Below, one piece after another: positions 18,771 through 26,745 of a stretch of DNA of 26,916 bases. Position 1 is the stretch's first letter; every line of letters begins with the position of its first letter. The position numbers and the translations under genes are program-made. This stretch comes from Chara braunii (Eukaryota > Streptophyta > Charophyceae > Charales > Characeae): positions 3,355,062 through 3,381,977 of the forward strand of contig BFEA01000043.1 in the NCBI GenBank assembly GCA_003427395.1. The letters run 5' to 3'. Under the pieces are notes generated by a model. It searched no databases and was not told where the DNA came from. It saw nothing but the letters and a program-made list of their open reading frames with translations.

Positions 18771-20380
18771 TTAGCTAGAGGGTGTTTGTTGGGTTAAGGC
18801 AATCCATGGTGGATTCTCTTTGGTGGTCGAGGGCCCAACTGGCCATTTAGCCAACAAGGCTTTGAGCTGGGTTTCTGGGTCCGATGTGCTCAGACTTCCT
18901 TTCTTCTTGGTTGTGTGATTTTCTGCCAGGAAACTTTGCTGATTGCTAATTGGACTTTTGAGTTGCCTTTGCCGTAAGAAGCGGGTAGCCAATCTTCCTA
19001 TGGACGAGGCTGTTTCTGACGTGAGGCCATGAATAGAGAGGACGTACCAGATCGTAGAAAAAATGGCTGCGTCAATCACCATTATAGCCCTCCCCATGCG
19101 GAAGGGGAACTTGGTTTTAGACCATCTGGCACAGGCATCCATCGTTCTTTGCTCGACTTATCCTGACTGGGTGAGGGTATCATTTGAGAATGATACTTGA
19201 ATACCTAGGTATCTCTCTGCTTCTGTATGTGGCCTAACTGACGCCCTTAAACCACCAGTACCTTTCCCAGCTATTTTTTCAGAGGCGCGTCGGGTAACGC
19301 GCTGGCCTGAAACGGAAGGGAGGCCACCGATAAATCAAATCGATGGGCAGTCTTGATTTTCGGGTCGACACGCAATGCTCGTGGCCGACATATGGGAAAG
19401 GTACTGCTGGTTTAAGTCTAGGGCCAAGGGAGAGCTGTCCGGGGTGAACACTACCGTTTTCTGCTAGCTAACCCTCATTTTGGATGCCTGTTTGTATGTA
19501 GAGAGACATTCTTTGAGGGCGGACAGGGAGGCGACGAAGTTTTCAGAGATGGCAGTGAAGTCGTCGGCGAGTGTGGAGACAGTGTAGTTGAGAGAGGTGT
19601 TATAGCCTAAGTCCTAGATATTGGTCATGATTCCAAGCCATGTTAAGGACTTCGGCTTGGATGACAAGGACTAAAGGTGCAAGAGCGCATCCTTGTCTTA
19701 GGGATCTTCTGACTTCGAAAGGGGTTGAAAGACAGCCATTGATCAATCCTCATCCAGAGAAAGTACTGCATAGTGCCTTCTGCAGTTTGAAGGCCCAGTG
19801 AGCCCTCGTGGAGGATACCATTGAAGACCCTAAGAAGATCAAGGGCAGGAAGGTCCCACAAAAGGAGGTAAAATTCTACGGGTAGACCGTCTGCTCCAAG
19901 GCACTTGCCCTTAGCCATACTTTTGATTGTGTTAACCTTTTTTTTTACTTTTTTTTGTTTTAACTTAGTTCTTGGAAAGATAGGGGTTGTAATAACTTAG
20001 TTCTTGGAAAGATAGGGGTTGTAATAACTTAGTTATGGGAAAGATAGGAGGGGTTGTAACTTAGTTATTGGAAAAAGATACGGGTTGTTCAATACATTCT
20101 TGTTCTTCATCTGAAAGAATTTTGTGGGTTGAGTCCTAGAGCAACTTTTCTAAGTGTGGGGCTACTATGGGCTCATTGTCGGCTTTCTCGGTAGTTAGTA
20201 AGTCTTTGTAGAAAGTCATGAAGTAGTCACTGATGTGTTCGGACTGTTTGGCGGGGGCTAGGGATGAGTCATATGGATAAGAGACTTCTAGAATAGTGGA
20301 GTTGGAGTTTGTTGTTGGTCGGTCGAGGGAAATGTTGGCTTGTTAACTTTGTCAGAGAGAGGTATTTTGTCAATGGCTCT
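18771..20380 (-). pseudogene. LINE reverse transcriptase remnant
   Basis: Successive pieces in family order are seen. DYFMTFYKDLLTTEKADN and SDEEQECIEQPVS lie near 20100-20240. MAKGKCLGADGLPVEFYLLL (RT fingers) and LLRVFNGILHEGSLG lie at 19780-19918. TLADDFTAIS (catalytic A-D-D) lies at about 19545-19575. FPFRMGRAIMVIDAAIFSTI and ASSIGRLATRFL (RT thumb and C-terminal region) lie at 18990-19110. The catalytic box reads LADD, with Leu where the family usually has Tyr or Phe. Frames change between pieces and a stop follows KMRVS near 19470. Around 18600-18700, TPFRGTWKPILREGGKILP continues LINE-like sequence after RT. Reverse transcriptase would copy element RNA at the target site; this copy cannot. 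Confidence 0.8.
19962..20089. repeat. 32-bp unit repeated four times inside the LINE RT
   Basis: 'aacttagtt(c/a)ttggaaagatag' followed by 'gggttgtaat' starts at 19962, 19994, 20026 and 20058, exactly 32 bp apart. The fourth copy corresponds to the LINE's own codons (EQPVSF.. on the minus strand). The others are extra and place stops in the RT just before the MAKGKC motif. A T-rich run at 19939-19960 adjoins it. Confidence 0.85.
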
Positions 20381-20413
20381 ATGTCTGTCCCATAGGTTGT
20401 GTTTCTCGATCTA

Positions 20414-20505
20414 AAGATTGGGAGAATCTTCATATTCTCCCAATCTTGTAGCCAATTGGAACGTCTGCCGAAATTCCAAACTTCCTACAAAAGGAAGTTT
20501 GGAAT
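20414..20505. repeat. Two perfect 14-bp hairpins side by side
   Basis: Stem 1 is AGATTGGGAGAAT-type, 20414-20427 paired with 20434-20447, with a 6-base loop. Stem 2 is ATTCCAAACTTCCT at 20473-20486 paired with 20492-20505, with a 5-base loop. Both stems are perfect over 14 bp. They lie within LINE-derived sequence just before the TIR element at 20553. Confidence 0.85.
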
Positions 20506-20552
20506 CTGTAGGGGTGTTCTCCGCTTCCTCGATCTGTCTTTTGACTCTTTAG

Positions 20553-20840
20553 AGCTAGGCTACCAGAGTGGCTCGGGGTCACTTGCTCGGCCGGGCCCCA
20601 AAAAAAAATAAAAATAAAAATAAAAATAAAAACAATATTTTCTTAATTTCTTTTTTACTATTTTTAGTTTAAATTTGGTGAAGAATTTCGATGTGGCTCT
20701 GAGGCAAAAGTTGTTCGATTTAATTTTCTGCATAACATAGTTTTTTTCGGTTTTTTTTTTTTCTTTTTTTGTTTGGACCTTCGTTGGTCCTTGACGGGCT
20801 GGCCACCCGGGACCCGGGCGGCCCGGCTGGTAGCCTAGCT
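20553..20840. mobile_element. 288-bp MITE-like element with 14-bp perfect TIRs
   Basis: AGCTAGGCTACCAG at 20553-20566 is mirrored exactly by CTGGTAGCCTAGCT at 20827-20840. GC-rich subterminal blocks (cggccgggcccc and acccgggcggcccgg) flank an AT-rich centre with (aaaat)n at about 20590-20625. There is no coding capacity. Flanks read 'tttagag' on the left and 'tttgag' on the right, which could be an eroded target duplication. It sits in the LINE linker between endonuclease and RT, so it inserted after the LINE. Part of its centre recurs at 13120-13190. Confidence 0.75.
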
Positions 20841-20904
20841 TTTGAGTTGAATCTCAGCATATTTCTGTTTACTGCTTTTACTCTGGAAATAAGATTGAGT
20901 TGCC

Positions 20905-22110
20905 CTAGAAGATAAGTCGGAGGCCCCTATCTAACCACTCCCATTTTTCAAAGAAGAGGATCGTACAGTCTCTCCAGTCTTCCCGAGTGTCCAAGACCCA
21001 TAATCGAACTATTCCAGGATCCTCTAGTACATGCATGCTGTGTTTGAATAGTCCTCGCCCTTGGACTACTTGTGCGGAAAATCGCATCGAGTTTCCTCAA
21101 CCCCACATCTCCACAAACACGTGCCTTGGACTATTTGATGTCCAGGGCTGAGTTCGATTATGACAGGCTTATGATCGGATAGGGCGTCTGTCACTATATC
21201 AGATTTAGATACATGTTGAAGGACTTCAAGTGATGTGAACATGATGTCCATGTTTCGCTTCGTCCAGATCGCATTCTGAAGTGAACTTGGTCTCGTCTCG
21301 ATGCTCCATACGGTATGGGTTTTATAGTCTATTGTCTGCCAAGAAATCAGCGAGCGTGTGACGATCTTCTGATAGGCGCGACTTTCTGCACGATTGAACC
21401 TTGGGGTGGTCAGATGGGCCTAAAGGGTCAATTGCATGAATGCCCCCATTCTTTTTCTTCCTCTGTTTTGCAAGAGCTTGGTCCCATGACTGTTGGTGGT
21501 CAGGATGCGGCTTAGCGAGCACAGGAATAACGACTGATGCAGCCTTTTTTTTTGGGGGGGGGGGGATTTGGGCAAGGAGCTTTGGCGCGATCATCGCGCA
21601 GGGGAATCTTTTTGAATCTTTGCATTCTTCGGAAAGAATGCGGGAGACCGCGCGGGTATTCTGAATTAGGACTCTAATTACACTAGGATTTGGGGGACAT
21701 CGTACTTTTTTTTGTGACTGCAGGATGCCCCTTACTCGCACGCGCTTTGCTGCGCTCTGTCCTGCACTCTATTCCCGTCGCGCCTTAATTCTAATCTCAA
21801 CTGGAATTTCCTCTTGTTCCTTTCTTGGAGAGTGCAGGTGTAACTGTAATCTTACTCCCTCTTGGCTTCTCTTCGCGCCGAAACATGCGGCCCCTTCCCC
21901 TTCTTCTCATTGGCCAGAGCGGTGCATGACTGGATTGATGCGTGGCGAGTGGCTACGTCCCCCCAACCGCAGCCCACCATCGCCCGTGAGGTTGGGCATC
22001 ACAAGCACGGCTTGCTTAATCGGGTTGGAGAGGGGGGTGGAGTCGTCCAAGGAGACGTTAGGGACTATGTTCCAGTCCCCACCAACCATCAAGTGGCCTG
22101 CCTGTGGGGC
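20905..22110 (-). pseudogene. LINE AP-type endonuclease and linker remnant
   Basis: MVGGDWNIVPNVSLDDS (about 22045-22092) is the GGDxN motif of the exonuclease-endonuclease-phosphatase fold. TRPSSLQNAIWTKRN and DIVTDALSDHKPVIIELS (21140-21310) give the C-terminal S-D-H catalytic motif. After removal of a 51-bp insert and one target duplicate the frame runs on into GLFKHSMHVLEDPGIVRLWV, the usual post-endonuclease linker. Between the two motifs (21320-21900) the frame is broken by stops, and a poly-Pro/Lys patch reflects a G/C homopolymer at 21540-21565. Endonuclease would nick target DNA; here it is inactive. Confidence 0.75.
21059..21137. mobile_element. 51-bp insert with 14-bp target-site duplication in the LINE
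   Basis: CCTTGGACTACTTG (21059-21072) and CCTTGGACTATTTG (21124-21137) flank a 51-bp block at 21073-21123. Removing the block and one duplicate restores the LINE frame (HQIVQG joined to RGLFKH). Nearly the same block (starting tgcggaaaatcgcat and ending acaaacacgt) lies at 22310-22359. It has no TIR and no tail. It is either a very small mobile sequence or filler DNA copied during break repair. Confidence 0.8.
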
Positions 22111-22285
22111 AGTGTTGAGTTAAACAATCAATTATTTTTTTTCTTTTTTTTAAAGCTATATCCAATTTTTAAGTAGCACACCAATCTCAAGAACACTTCA
22201 CGGAAAAGAAACAAACAAAACTACATTTCTTTTCTTCCAGGGAGCTCGCCCCACTGGTAGCCGCGTTGAGTTTCCTGGACACCAA

Positions 22286-22366
22286 AATCTGGACGTGTTT
22301 GTGGACATGTGCGGAAAATCGCATTGAGTTTCCTCAACCCCACATCTCCACAAACACGTCCAGATT
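22286..22366. repeat. Inverted repeat, 26-bp arms with one mismatch
   Basis: 22286-22311 pairs with 22341-22366 at 25 of 26 positions around a 29-base loop. The right half of the hairpin plus its loop (22310-22359) is the relative of the 51-bp insert found at 21073-21123. Confidence 0.85.
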
Positions 22367-22369
22367 CGG

Positions 22370-22565
22370 ACGTTGAGGAAACTGGACGCTGCCAGTGGGA
22401 CGCAGCCCTGCTGAGAGATGTTTTGGAGCGCTACCACGGCTGTTGAGGAAACTGGACGCTGCTAGTGGGACGCGGCCCTGCTGAGAGATCCGCACATCTC
22501 CACAAACATGACCAGATTCGGGGCCTAAGGAAACTCAACGCTGCTAGTGGGACGAGGCCGGGGCT
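22370..22565. repeat. Three tandem ~70-80-bp units after the inverted repeat
   Basis: 'gttgaggaaactggacgctg' starts at 22372 and 22442. A decayed form 'cctaaggaaactcaacgctg' starts near 22524. Each is followed by 'c(c/t)agtgggacg(c/a)ggcc'. A shortened form of the hairpin arm ('ccgcacatctccacaaacat') sits between the second and third units. Confidence 0.75.
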
Positions 22566-23780
22566 GGGAGACGTTTTTCTTTTGAAGTGCTAGTATCGCG
22601 GGGCGGACTGCATTCCTACTGATGTGCGCTCTTGCTTTGTCAGGCTTGTTATTTTTTGGGCTTTTGGTTCTTTGGATATCTGGTGACCCAGGTTTGGGCC
22701 CGGCCAGAGTTGCCAGGACACTCCCTCCAGGTCGCCCCATTGCTGCTGACGTAAGGGATGCTGGGCCCGTTTCCCAGCATTGTAAACATATATTTTGCGG
22801 GTAAGCCCGGATTGCAAACCACATGGTTTGCTTCCGAAAACCAAAGGGTCCAGTTCTGAAAATGAAATGGTCCAGGTCTGGACCCTTCTGGGACATGAAC
22901 CCAGGGCTAAGTTCCAGCAGCAGGGGCTTAAACCATCAGTTCACCCATACCTGTTTGGAATATCCCAAAAATGCATTTTGCCGAGCCTGGAAGTGTGCAG
23001 GTACTGGCCTCTTTGTGGGGTAGTTTTTTGTTTTCAATTTTGTATCTCGTTTTTTATTTTTACTCTGTTTTCACTCATGTGCCACACACACGTGGTTAAC
23101 CAGGGGTATTATTTTCGACGAATTTTGCACCGAATTGCACCGAAGCTGTCATATTGTGCTGATTTTTTGCTTTTTTTCTTGTTTTTCTTTTTGTGTGAAA
23201 TATATGTGCTTTAGGGTACGCCATGTGTGCAGTTTTGACATGTTTGGATCAATAATGAAAAAGTTGGCATTTTGTTGAATTCGTTGGACGCTTCATTTTG
23301 ACTCGGACAGTGTCTTTGTGTTAGGGTTTCGTAGTGTTTTTTTGTTTTTTTTTTTCGTTCTTTTTGGCCTGTTTCCTTTTTTGATGTTTGCACTATGGTC
23401 TCATATCGTTTGTTTTTAAAAATTTTGATGAAATTCGCACCGCAATTGCCAACGAAAATGGCGAACATTTGGGCCCTCGTTAACCGTCTCTCAATCCGTG
23501 GCTGAAATAAAAATTAAAAAGATCCGTGGTAGCGGCAGGGCGCAATTGCGGTCAGATGTATTCTGGAAAGTGGTAGTGTGAGTATGCCCTAAGGGCCTCG
23601 CTCCACAACTCTGCAAATGTGCAAAACGAGAGCGAATCTTCCATTAGAAGATGGAAAGATACACAGCCATGATTTTTGTCGTTTCTGCATGCGGAGAGTA
23701 GTGGAGCGATTCCCTACGTACGGTCCGTTCCACAATGATGCCTGTAACTCTTTGCCATACACTCTACGTTTCTGGAGTTT
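22566..23780. other. Unassigned T-rich stretch
   Basis: No gene or known element is recognised. T-runs dominate 23020-23360. At 23546-23590 'gcggtcagatgtattctgg' and 'tagtgtgagtatgccct' match the minisatellite and spacer words of 6516-6590, so a diverged copy of that family lies here. A minus-strand frame of 123 codons (22525-22896) has no recognisable domain. Confidence 0.4.
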
Positions 23781-24221
23781 GGGCATCGTTAGACACTCCT
23801 CGGGGGCGTGAAATCCACAAGGACGCGGTCGTTCCACCTGTCCTTGGGGATGAAATTGAAAAAGAAATGTGAAAACGCCAGAAGGAAAATTCCTTGTGGC
23901 GTCCTTGTGGCCTCAGCCAAATTTTCCTTATCCCCAAGGGACCTTGTGAGGTCTCTTGGAGCTCAAGTAACCGTGATTCACGGAGTGGCGAAGACATGCG
24001 CCGACGGAGAGTTTTGGTTCCTGGGTGGTCCAGATATGGTCCAACGACATTAGCACGGACATACCCACCCTCCAACGTCTGCGTAGTCCCCCAGCAGCCC
24101 CCAACGACTACTGTTGGCGGTGGGCCTCCATCAGGTGGCATCGTCGTTTTCAGCCAGCATCATGCGGTCCCCCACACTCGAGGAACGTCCGCAACGGTCG
24201 GGAAAATATTTTTTCCCGGCG

Positions 24222-24605
24222 TCAGTCCGTCCACGGAAGAGGTTTTTGCACGAACGTCTTATTCCCGTGCATGTCGTCACGTGCTGCACGTCCGACAAGA
24301 CTCTTGCATTCTCCGCCATCATGTGCTAGAATACCGACAACAGACATGGTATTGCTGCCCTCTCCACCATGCAGTGCATGGCTGACCAGTACCGCAGGCT
24401 CCCTCTGCTGCTCCACGTCGTTGTGCTGCTCCTGGTGGTCCTTCTGCTGCTCCTTGGCGCTGTGCTGCTTCTCATTGAAGTAGTCATCCGTGGCGCCGTC
24501 ACATTGTTGAATGTCTTCCCATGTTCCCCCCGTCCTGCGTTTGATGCACCACCTCAGTGTCGCTCGTGGAATGGCGCAAAAAACCCAACGTGTAGCACAG
24601 CTCAA
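24222..24605 (-). pseudogene. Possible transposase fragment inside the TIR element
   Basis: A 127-codon frame holds TGGTWEDIQQCDGATDDYFN, then a Gln/Glu/His-rich stretch from CTG/CAG-like triplets (about 24395-24475), then an unrecognised C terminus. The first phrase resembles the region before the catalytic domain of Harbinger-type nucleases, but this is a memory-based match. No catalytic residues are seen, and the plus-strand Leu-rich frame opposite is an artefact of the same triplets. Confidence 0.3.
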
Positions 24606-25136
24606 TGACAGCCTCCGAAGTTGTCGAGGCCATCATCCGCAGCTTGCATAAGCGTCCTTCTTCTACACGCGCACAACTGACCCCAAAGACGTAACCTGCT
24701 CACCCCTCGAGGAGAGCCCCGAGAAGCTGCTGCCTTTGTGGGGATGTCGTCCCCCTCGTGGAACTGCGTATGACGGCCCAGACGACGTGGAGGAGAAGCT
24801 TGACGGCGATGGACGCACCCGGTGCACGCACGTACACTGACCGGGAGGTGGGTGAAAGGGACACCGCTGCCAAGGCTGATTCAGCTCTGCATCGTCTACG
24901 CGCCGCAAACCGAACGTCGTCGTCGTCACCACAGCTGTACCTCAAATTTTGAATTTCAAACGTAGAGGTCCCCCATTTTTATTTTATTTTTTGTGGTGTG
25001 CCTCATTCCCTTTCCCGCCGCACGTCGCTGGACCACGCCGTCTCCACACGGACAACGGACACTGGACCACGGGCACCCCCGCCAGCGGCCACGTATTTTC
25101 ATATGACAATGGCCGCGGGCAGGCCACAAGGAAGCG

Positions 25137-25233
25137 TCCTTGGGGGACGTCCCCAAGGATGTGTGGAACGACGTCGCAAAATTCCCTTACGAGCCACAAG
25201 GCAAATTCCTTGTGGCTCAAGGAACTCGTAAGG
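25137..25233. repeat. Two hairpins at the right end of the TIR element
   Basis: TCCTTGGGG (25137-25145) pairs with CCCCAAGGA (25151-25159). A second, compound hairpin has inner stem CCACAAGG/CCTTGTGG (25194-25201 with 25208-25215) and outer stem CCTTACGAG/CTCGTAAGG (25185-25193 with 25225-25233). The same words (ccacaagg, tccttgggg) recur at the left end, 23815-23940. Multiple subterminal fold-backs are typical of Foldback-like or MITE-like ends. Confidence 0.8.
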
Positions 25234-25250
25234 AGTGCCTAACGACGCCC

Positions 25251-26095
25251 TTTGTGGCCACATTCATAGGCTCGTTGCTTCTAAAAATCAAACCCAAAAA
25301 AACGAAAAGAAAACAGACGATTTCTTGTCGTTTCCTCGCCCCTATCACGGCAGGAGGGCGCCTGACATCACTGAGGGGACGTTCTGTCCCCGTCAGTGGC
25401 GGGCTTAGGGCACTACCTACACCCAGATCTTTTTTTTTCTTGTCTTTTTCTCTTCTCTTTGTCTTTTTCTCTTCTCTTTCGGCCGTACTTCTTTTTTTCT
25501 GGGTCTGCCCTATGTGTTCTCCTTCTTTATTTTGTCAGAATCCTTTTCCACCCGCCAAGCGGCGGGCCTCATAAGTTTTTTTCTTTTTTCTTTTTCTTTT
25601 AGCTCTTTTCGTTTCTTTTCTTTTTATGACTTATTTTCAAAGCTCGCACTTTAGCTTTCATCGTCTGGCCGTGTTTGGTGTTTTCACATCTGGTGTCTGC
25701 CCATCCATTGCACCTCTTTAATTCTTTAGGCCCACCAGTCCTTTGCCCCAAAGCTCTACCGGGCCTCTGCCGAAGGACGCAGGGCCAAGGTGCAGTTTAC
25801 TGCAATAGCGGGGACAGGCAGGGGCGTGAACTGAGTCTTTTTGGGGAGTATTTTTTCAATGTGAGCAATAGTAATAGGAAGTCACAAGTAGTCTACTCTG
25901 ATTAGATCGACATTAAATCAAATCTCCTATTTCAACGAAACAGTTCGGCGGATACAGATCGTAGTAACCCAGCAACTCAGGTTCGGCATCCCCAATGCCG
26001 CGTTCCGACAGCCGCCAAATCGGATCGCAGGAACTGGTACATCCTTGAAACCAAATCTAACCCCTATCTAGCGGGACTTAGCCCCAGGTACTAAA
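25251..26095. other. Unassigned stretch with T-rich tandem tract
   Basis: No gene is supported. At 25440-25480 'tgtctttttctcttctctt' is repeated in tandem. T-runs continue to 25630. 25640-26095 has no recognised feature. Confidence 0.4.
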
Positions 26096-26355
26096 AAAAA
26101 CAACCTACAGGACCCGAAAGGGGCCTTGTCATTGCGGTTCAGGGTACAGGGATTTACCAATTGGCCAACGCATTGCTCGGAGCCCATTCACTCAGACTAC
26201 CCCGGTTCCTAGTTCGAACTCTGGCGACCGGTACTTCTAAAGCAAAGAAAAAAACTTAAAGGCACCTCATATCACCACCACTCGCAGCACCAACTGGTGT
26301 TAATTATTAAAAAGAAGAAGAAGAAGAAGAAGAAGAAGAAGAAGAAGAAGAAGAA
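26096..26355 (+). mobile_element. Possible tRNA-derived SINE with (AAG)n tail
   Basis: 'agttcgaactc' at 26211-26221 fits the Pol III B-box consensus at most positions. About 40 bp upstream, 'tggccaacgc' at 26162-26171 is a partial A-box. About 90 bp downstream is an (AAG)n run (about 26310-26355), a plausible 3' tail. Promoter, body and simple-repeat tail make a SINE layout. No foldable tRNA cloverleaf is present and the element limits are uncertain. Confidence 0.35.
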
Positions 26356-26426
26356 CGTAACGGAGCAGATGAGCGCCAAAAGTCCACCAAGGAAGCTCCC
26401 TGTCCGAACTTAAAAGCACCTCACAG

Positions 26427-26443
26427 CCCTTTGGGATATCTGT

Positions 26444-26474
<31 letters not shown>

Positions 26475-26524
26475 CGGCCCCTGTGCAAGGATGACACGCG
26501 TAAATCGAAAAATAGTCATTTTTT
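26427..26524 (+). ncRNA. U6 snRNA copy, probably a retroposed pseudogene
   Basis: The central block 'taaaattggaacgatacag' through 'aaggatgacacgc' is U6 spliceosomal RNA. ACAGAGA, which pairs with the 5' splice site, is at 26459-26465; the AGC triad is at 26471-26473; the internal stem-loop sequence follows. A T-run at 26519-26524 is the Pol III stop. The 5' stem-loop is diverged (ccctttgggatatc), and the body differs at a few positions from the plant form as I know it. TTAAAAGCACCTCACAG (26410-26426) and TTAAAAGCACCCCACAG (26526-26542) flank it directly, as a target duplication would. The usual upstream USE and a correctly spaced TATA are not seen, so I favour a retrocopy over an active gene. 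Confidence 0.8.
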
Positions 26525-26635
26525 GTTAAAAGCACCCCACAGAGCAGAGCAACATGAAATTTCAAGTGAAAAGTGCGGGCCAAGAAAAAGGTGGACCAAG
26601 AAAAACAAAAAAATGTAGACACAGGCGGTTTGAGA

Positions 26636-26745
26636 GGGCCCTTCGGGACAACCGTAAAAATTGGAATTCGGAAGAATACAGAGAAGGGCAATTAGCGTGG
26701 CCCCTGAACAATTAACGATGGCGCGCAAAATTTGAGAAATGGTGT
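26636..26745 (+). pseudogene. Second, scrambled U6 snRNA copy
   Basis: 'gggcccttcgggacaaccg', 'taaaaattggaa', ACAGAGA (26678-26684), 'attagcgtggcccctg', 'acgatggcgcgc' and 'gagaaatggt' appear in U6 order. They are separated by small insertions: a few bases before ACAGAGA, 'ggc' after it, and 'aatta' in the internal loop. The 5' hairpin (ggcccttcgggac) is better kept here than in the first copy. No T-run follows. The insertions in the catalytic region mean it cannot be functional U6. Confidence 0.75.

Larger units (their letters stand above)
18550..22110 (-). mobile_element. L1-like LINE, 5' truncated and multiply interrupted
   Basis: Read on the minus strand, an endonuclease region (22110 to about 21140) is followed by a linker, then reverse transcriptase motifs and a C-terminal region (20380 to 18550). 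The order endonuclease then RT is that of L1-type non-LTR elements. The element is 5' truncated at about 22110: the endonuclease begins at its GGDWN motif. It is interrupted by a 51-bp insert (21073-21123), a 288-bp TIR element (20553-20840), a tandem expansion (19962-20089) and several stops and frameshifts. No intact frame remains and no clear poly-A tail or target duplication was found. Confidence 0.8.
23781..25250. mobile_element. 1.47-kb DNA transposon with terminal inverted repeats (PIF/Harbinger-like, tentative)
   Basis: The left end GGGCATCGTTAGACACTCCT (23781-23800) matches the reverse complement of the right end, GGGCGTCGTTAGGCACTCCT (25231-25250), at 18 of 20 positions. Further matched blocks follow in the same order (ccacaagg; gtcgttccac; tccttgggga). 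Both flanks have TTT, possibly a 3-bp target duplication. The GGGC start with a 3-bp duplication suits PIF/Harbinger elements. The interior is GC-rich with broken frames. A minus frame at 24222-24605 contains RRTGGTWEDIQQCDGATDDY, reminiscent of the N-terminal part of plant Harbinger-type transposases, but no DDE catalytic core is visible. It is probably non-autonomous. Confidence 0.7.

Noticed and set aside
24025-24483. Plus-strand Leu/Cys-rich frame resembling a membrane segment
   Set aside because: It arises from CTG-like triplets; the opposite strand gives Gln-rich repeat, and there is no supporting context.
26196-26232. Full tRNA gene
   Set aside because: Only a B-box-like word is present; the T-arm stem does not pair and no acceptor or anticodon arm can be formed.
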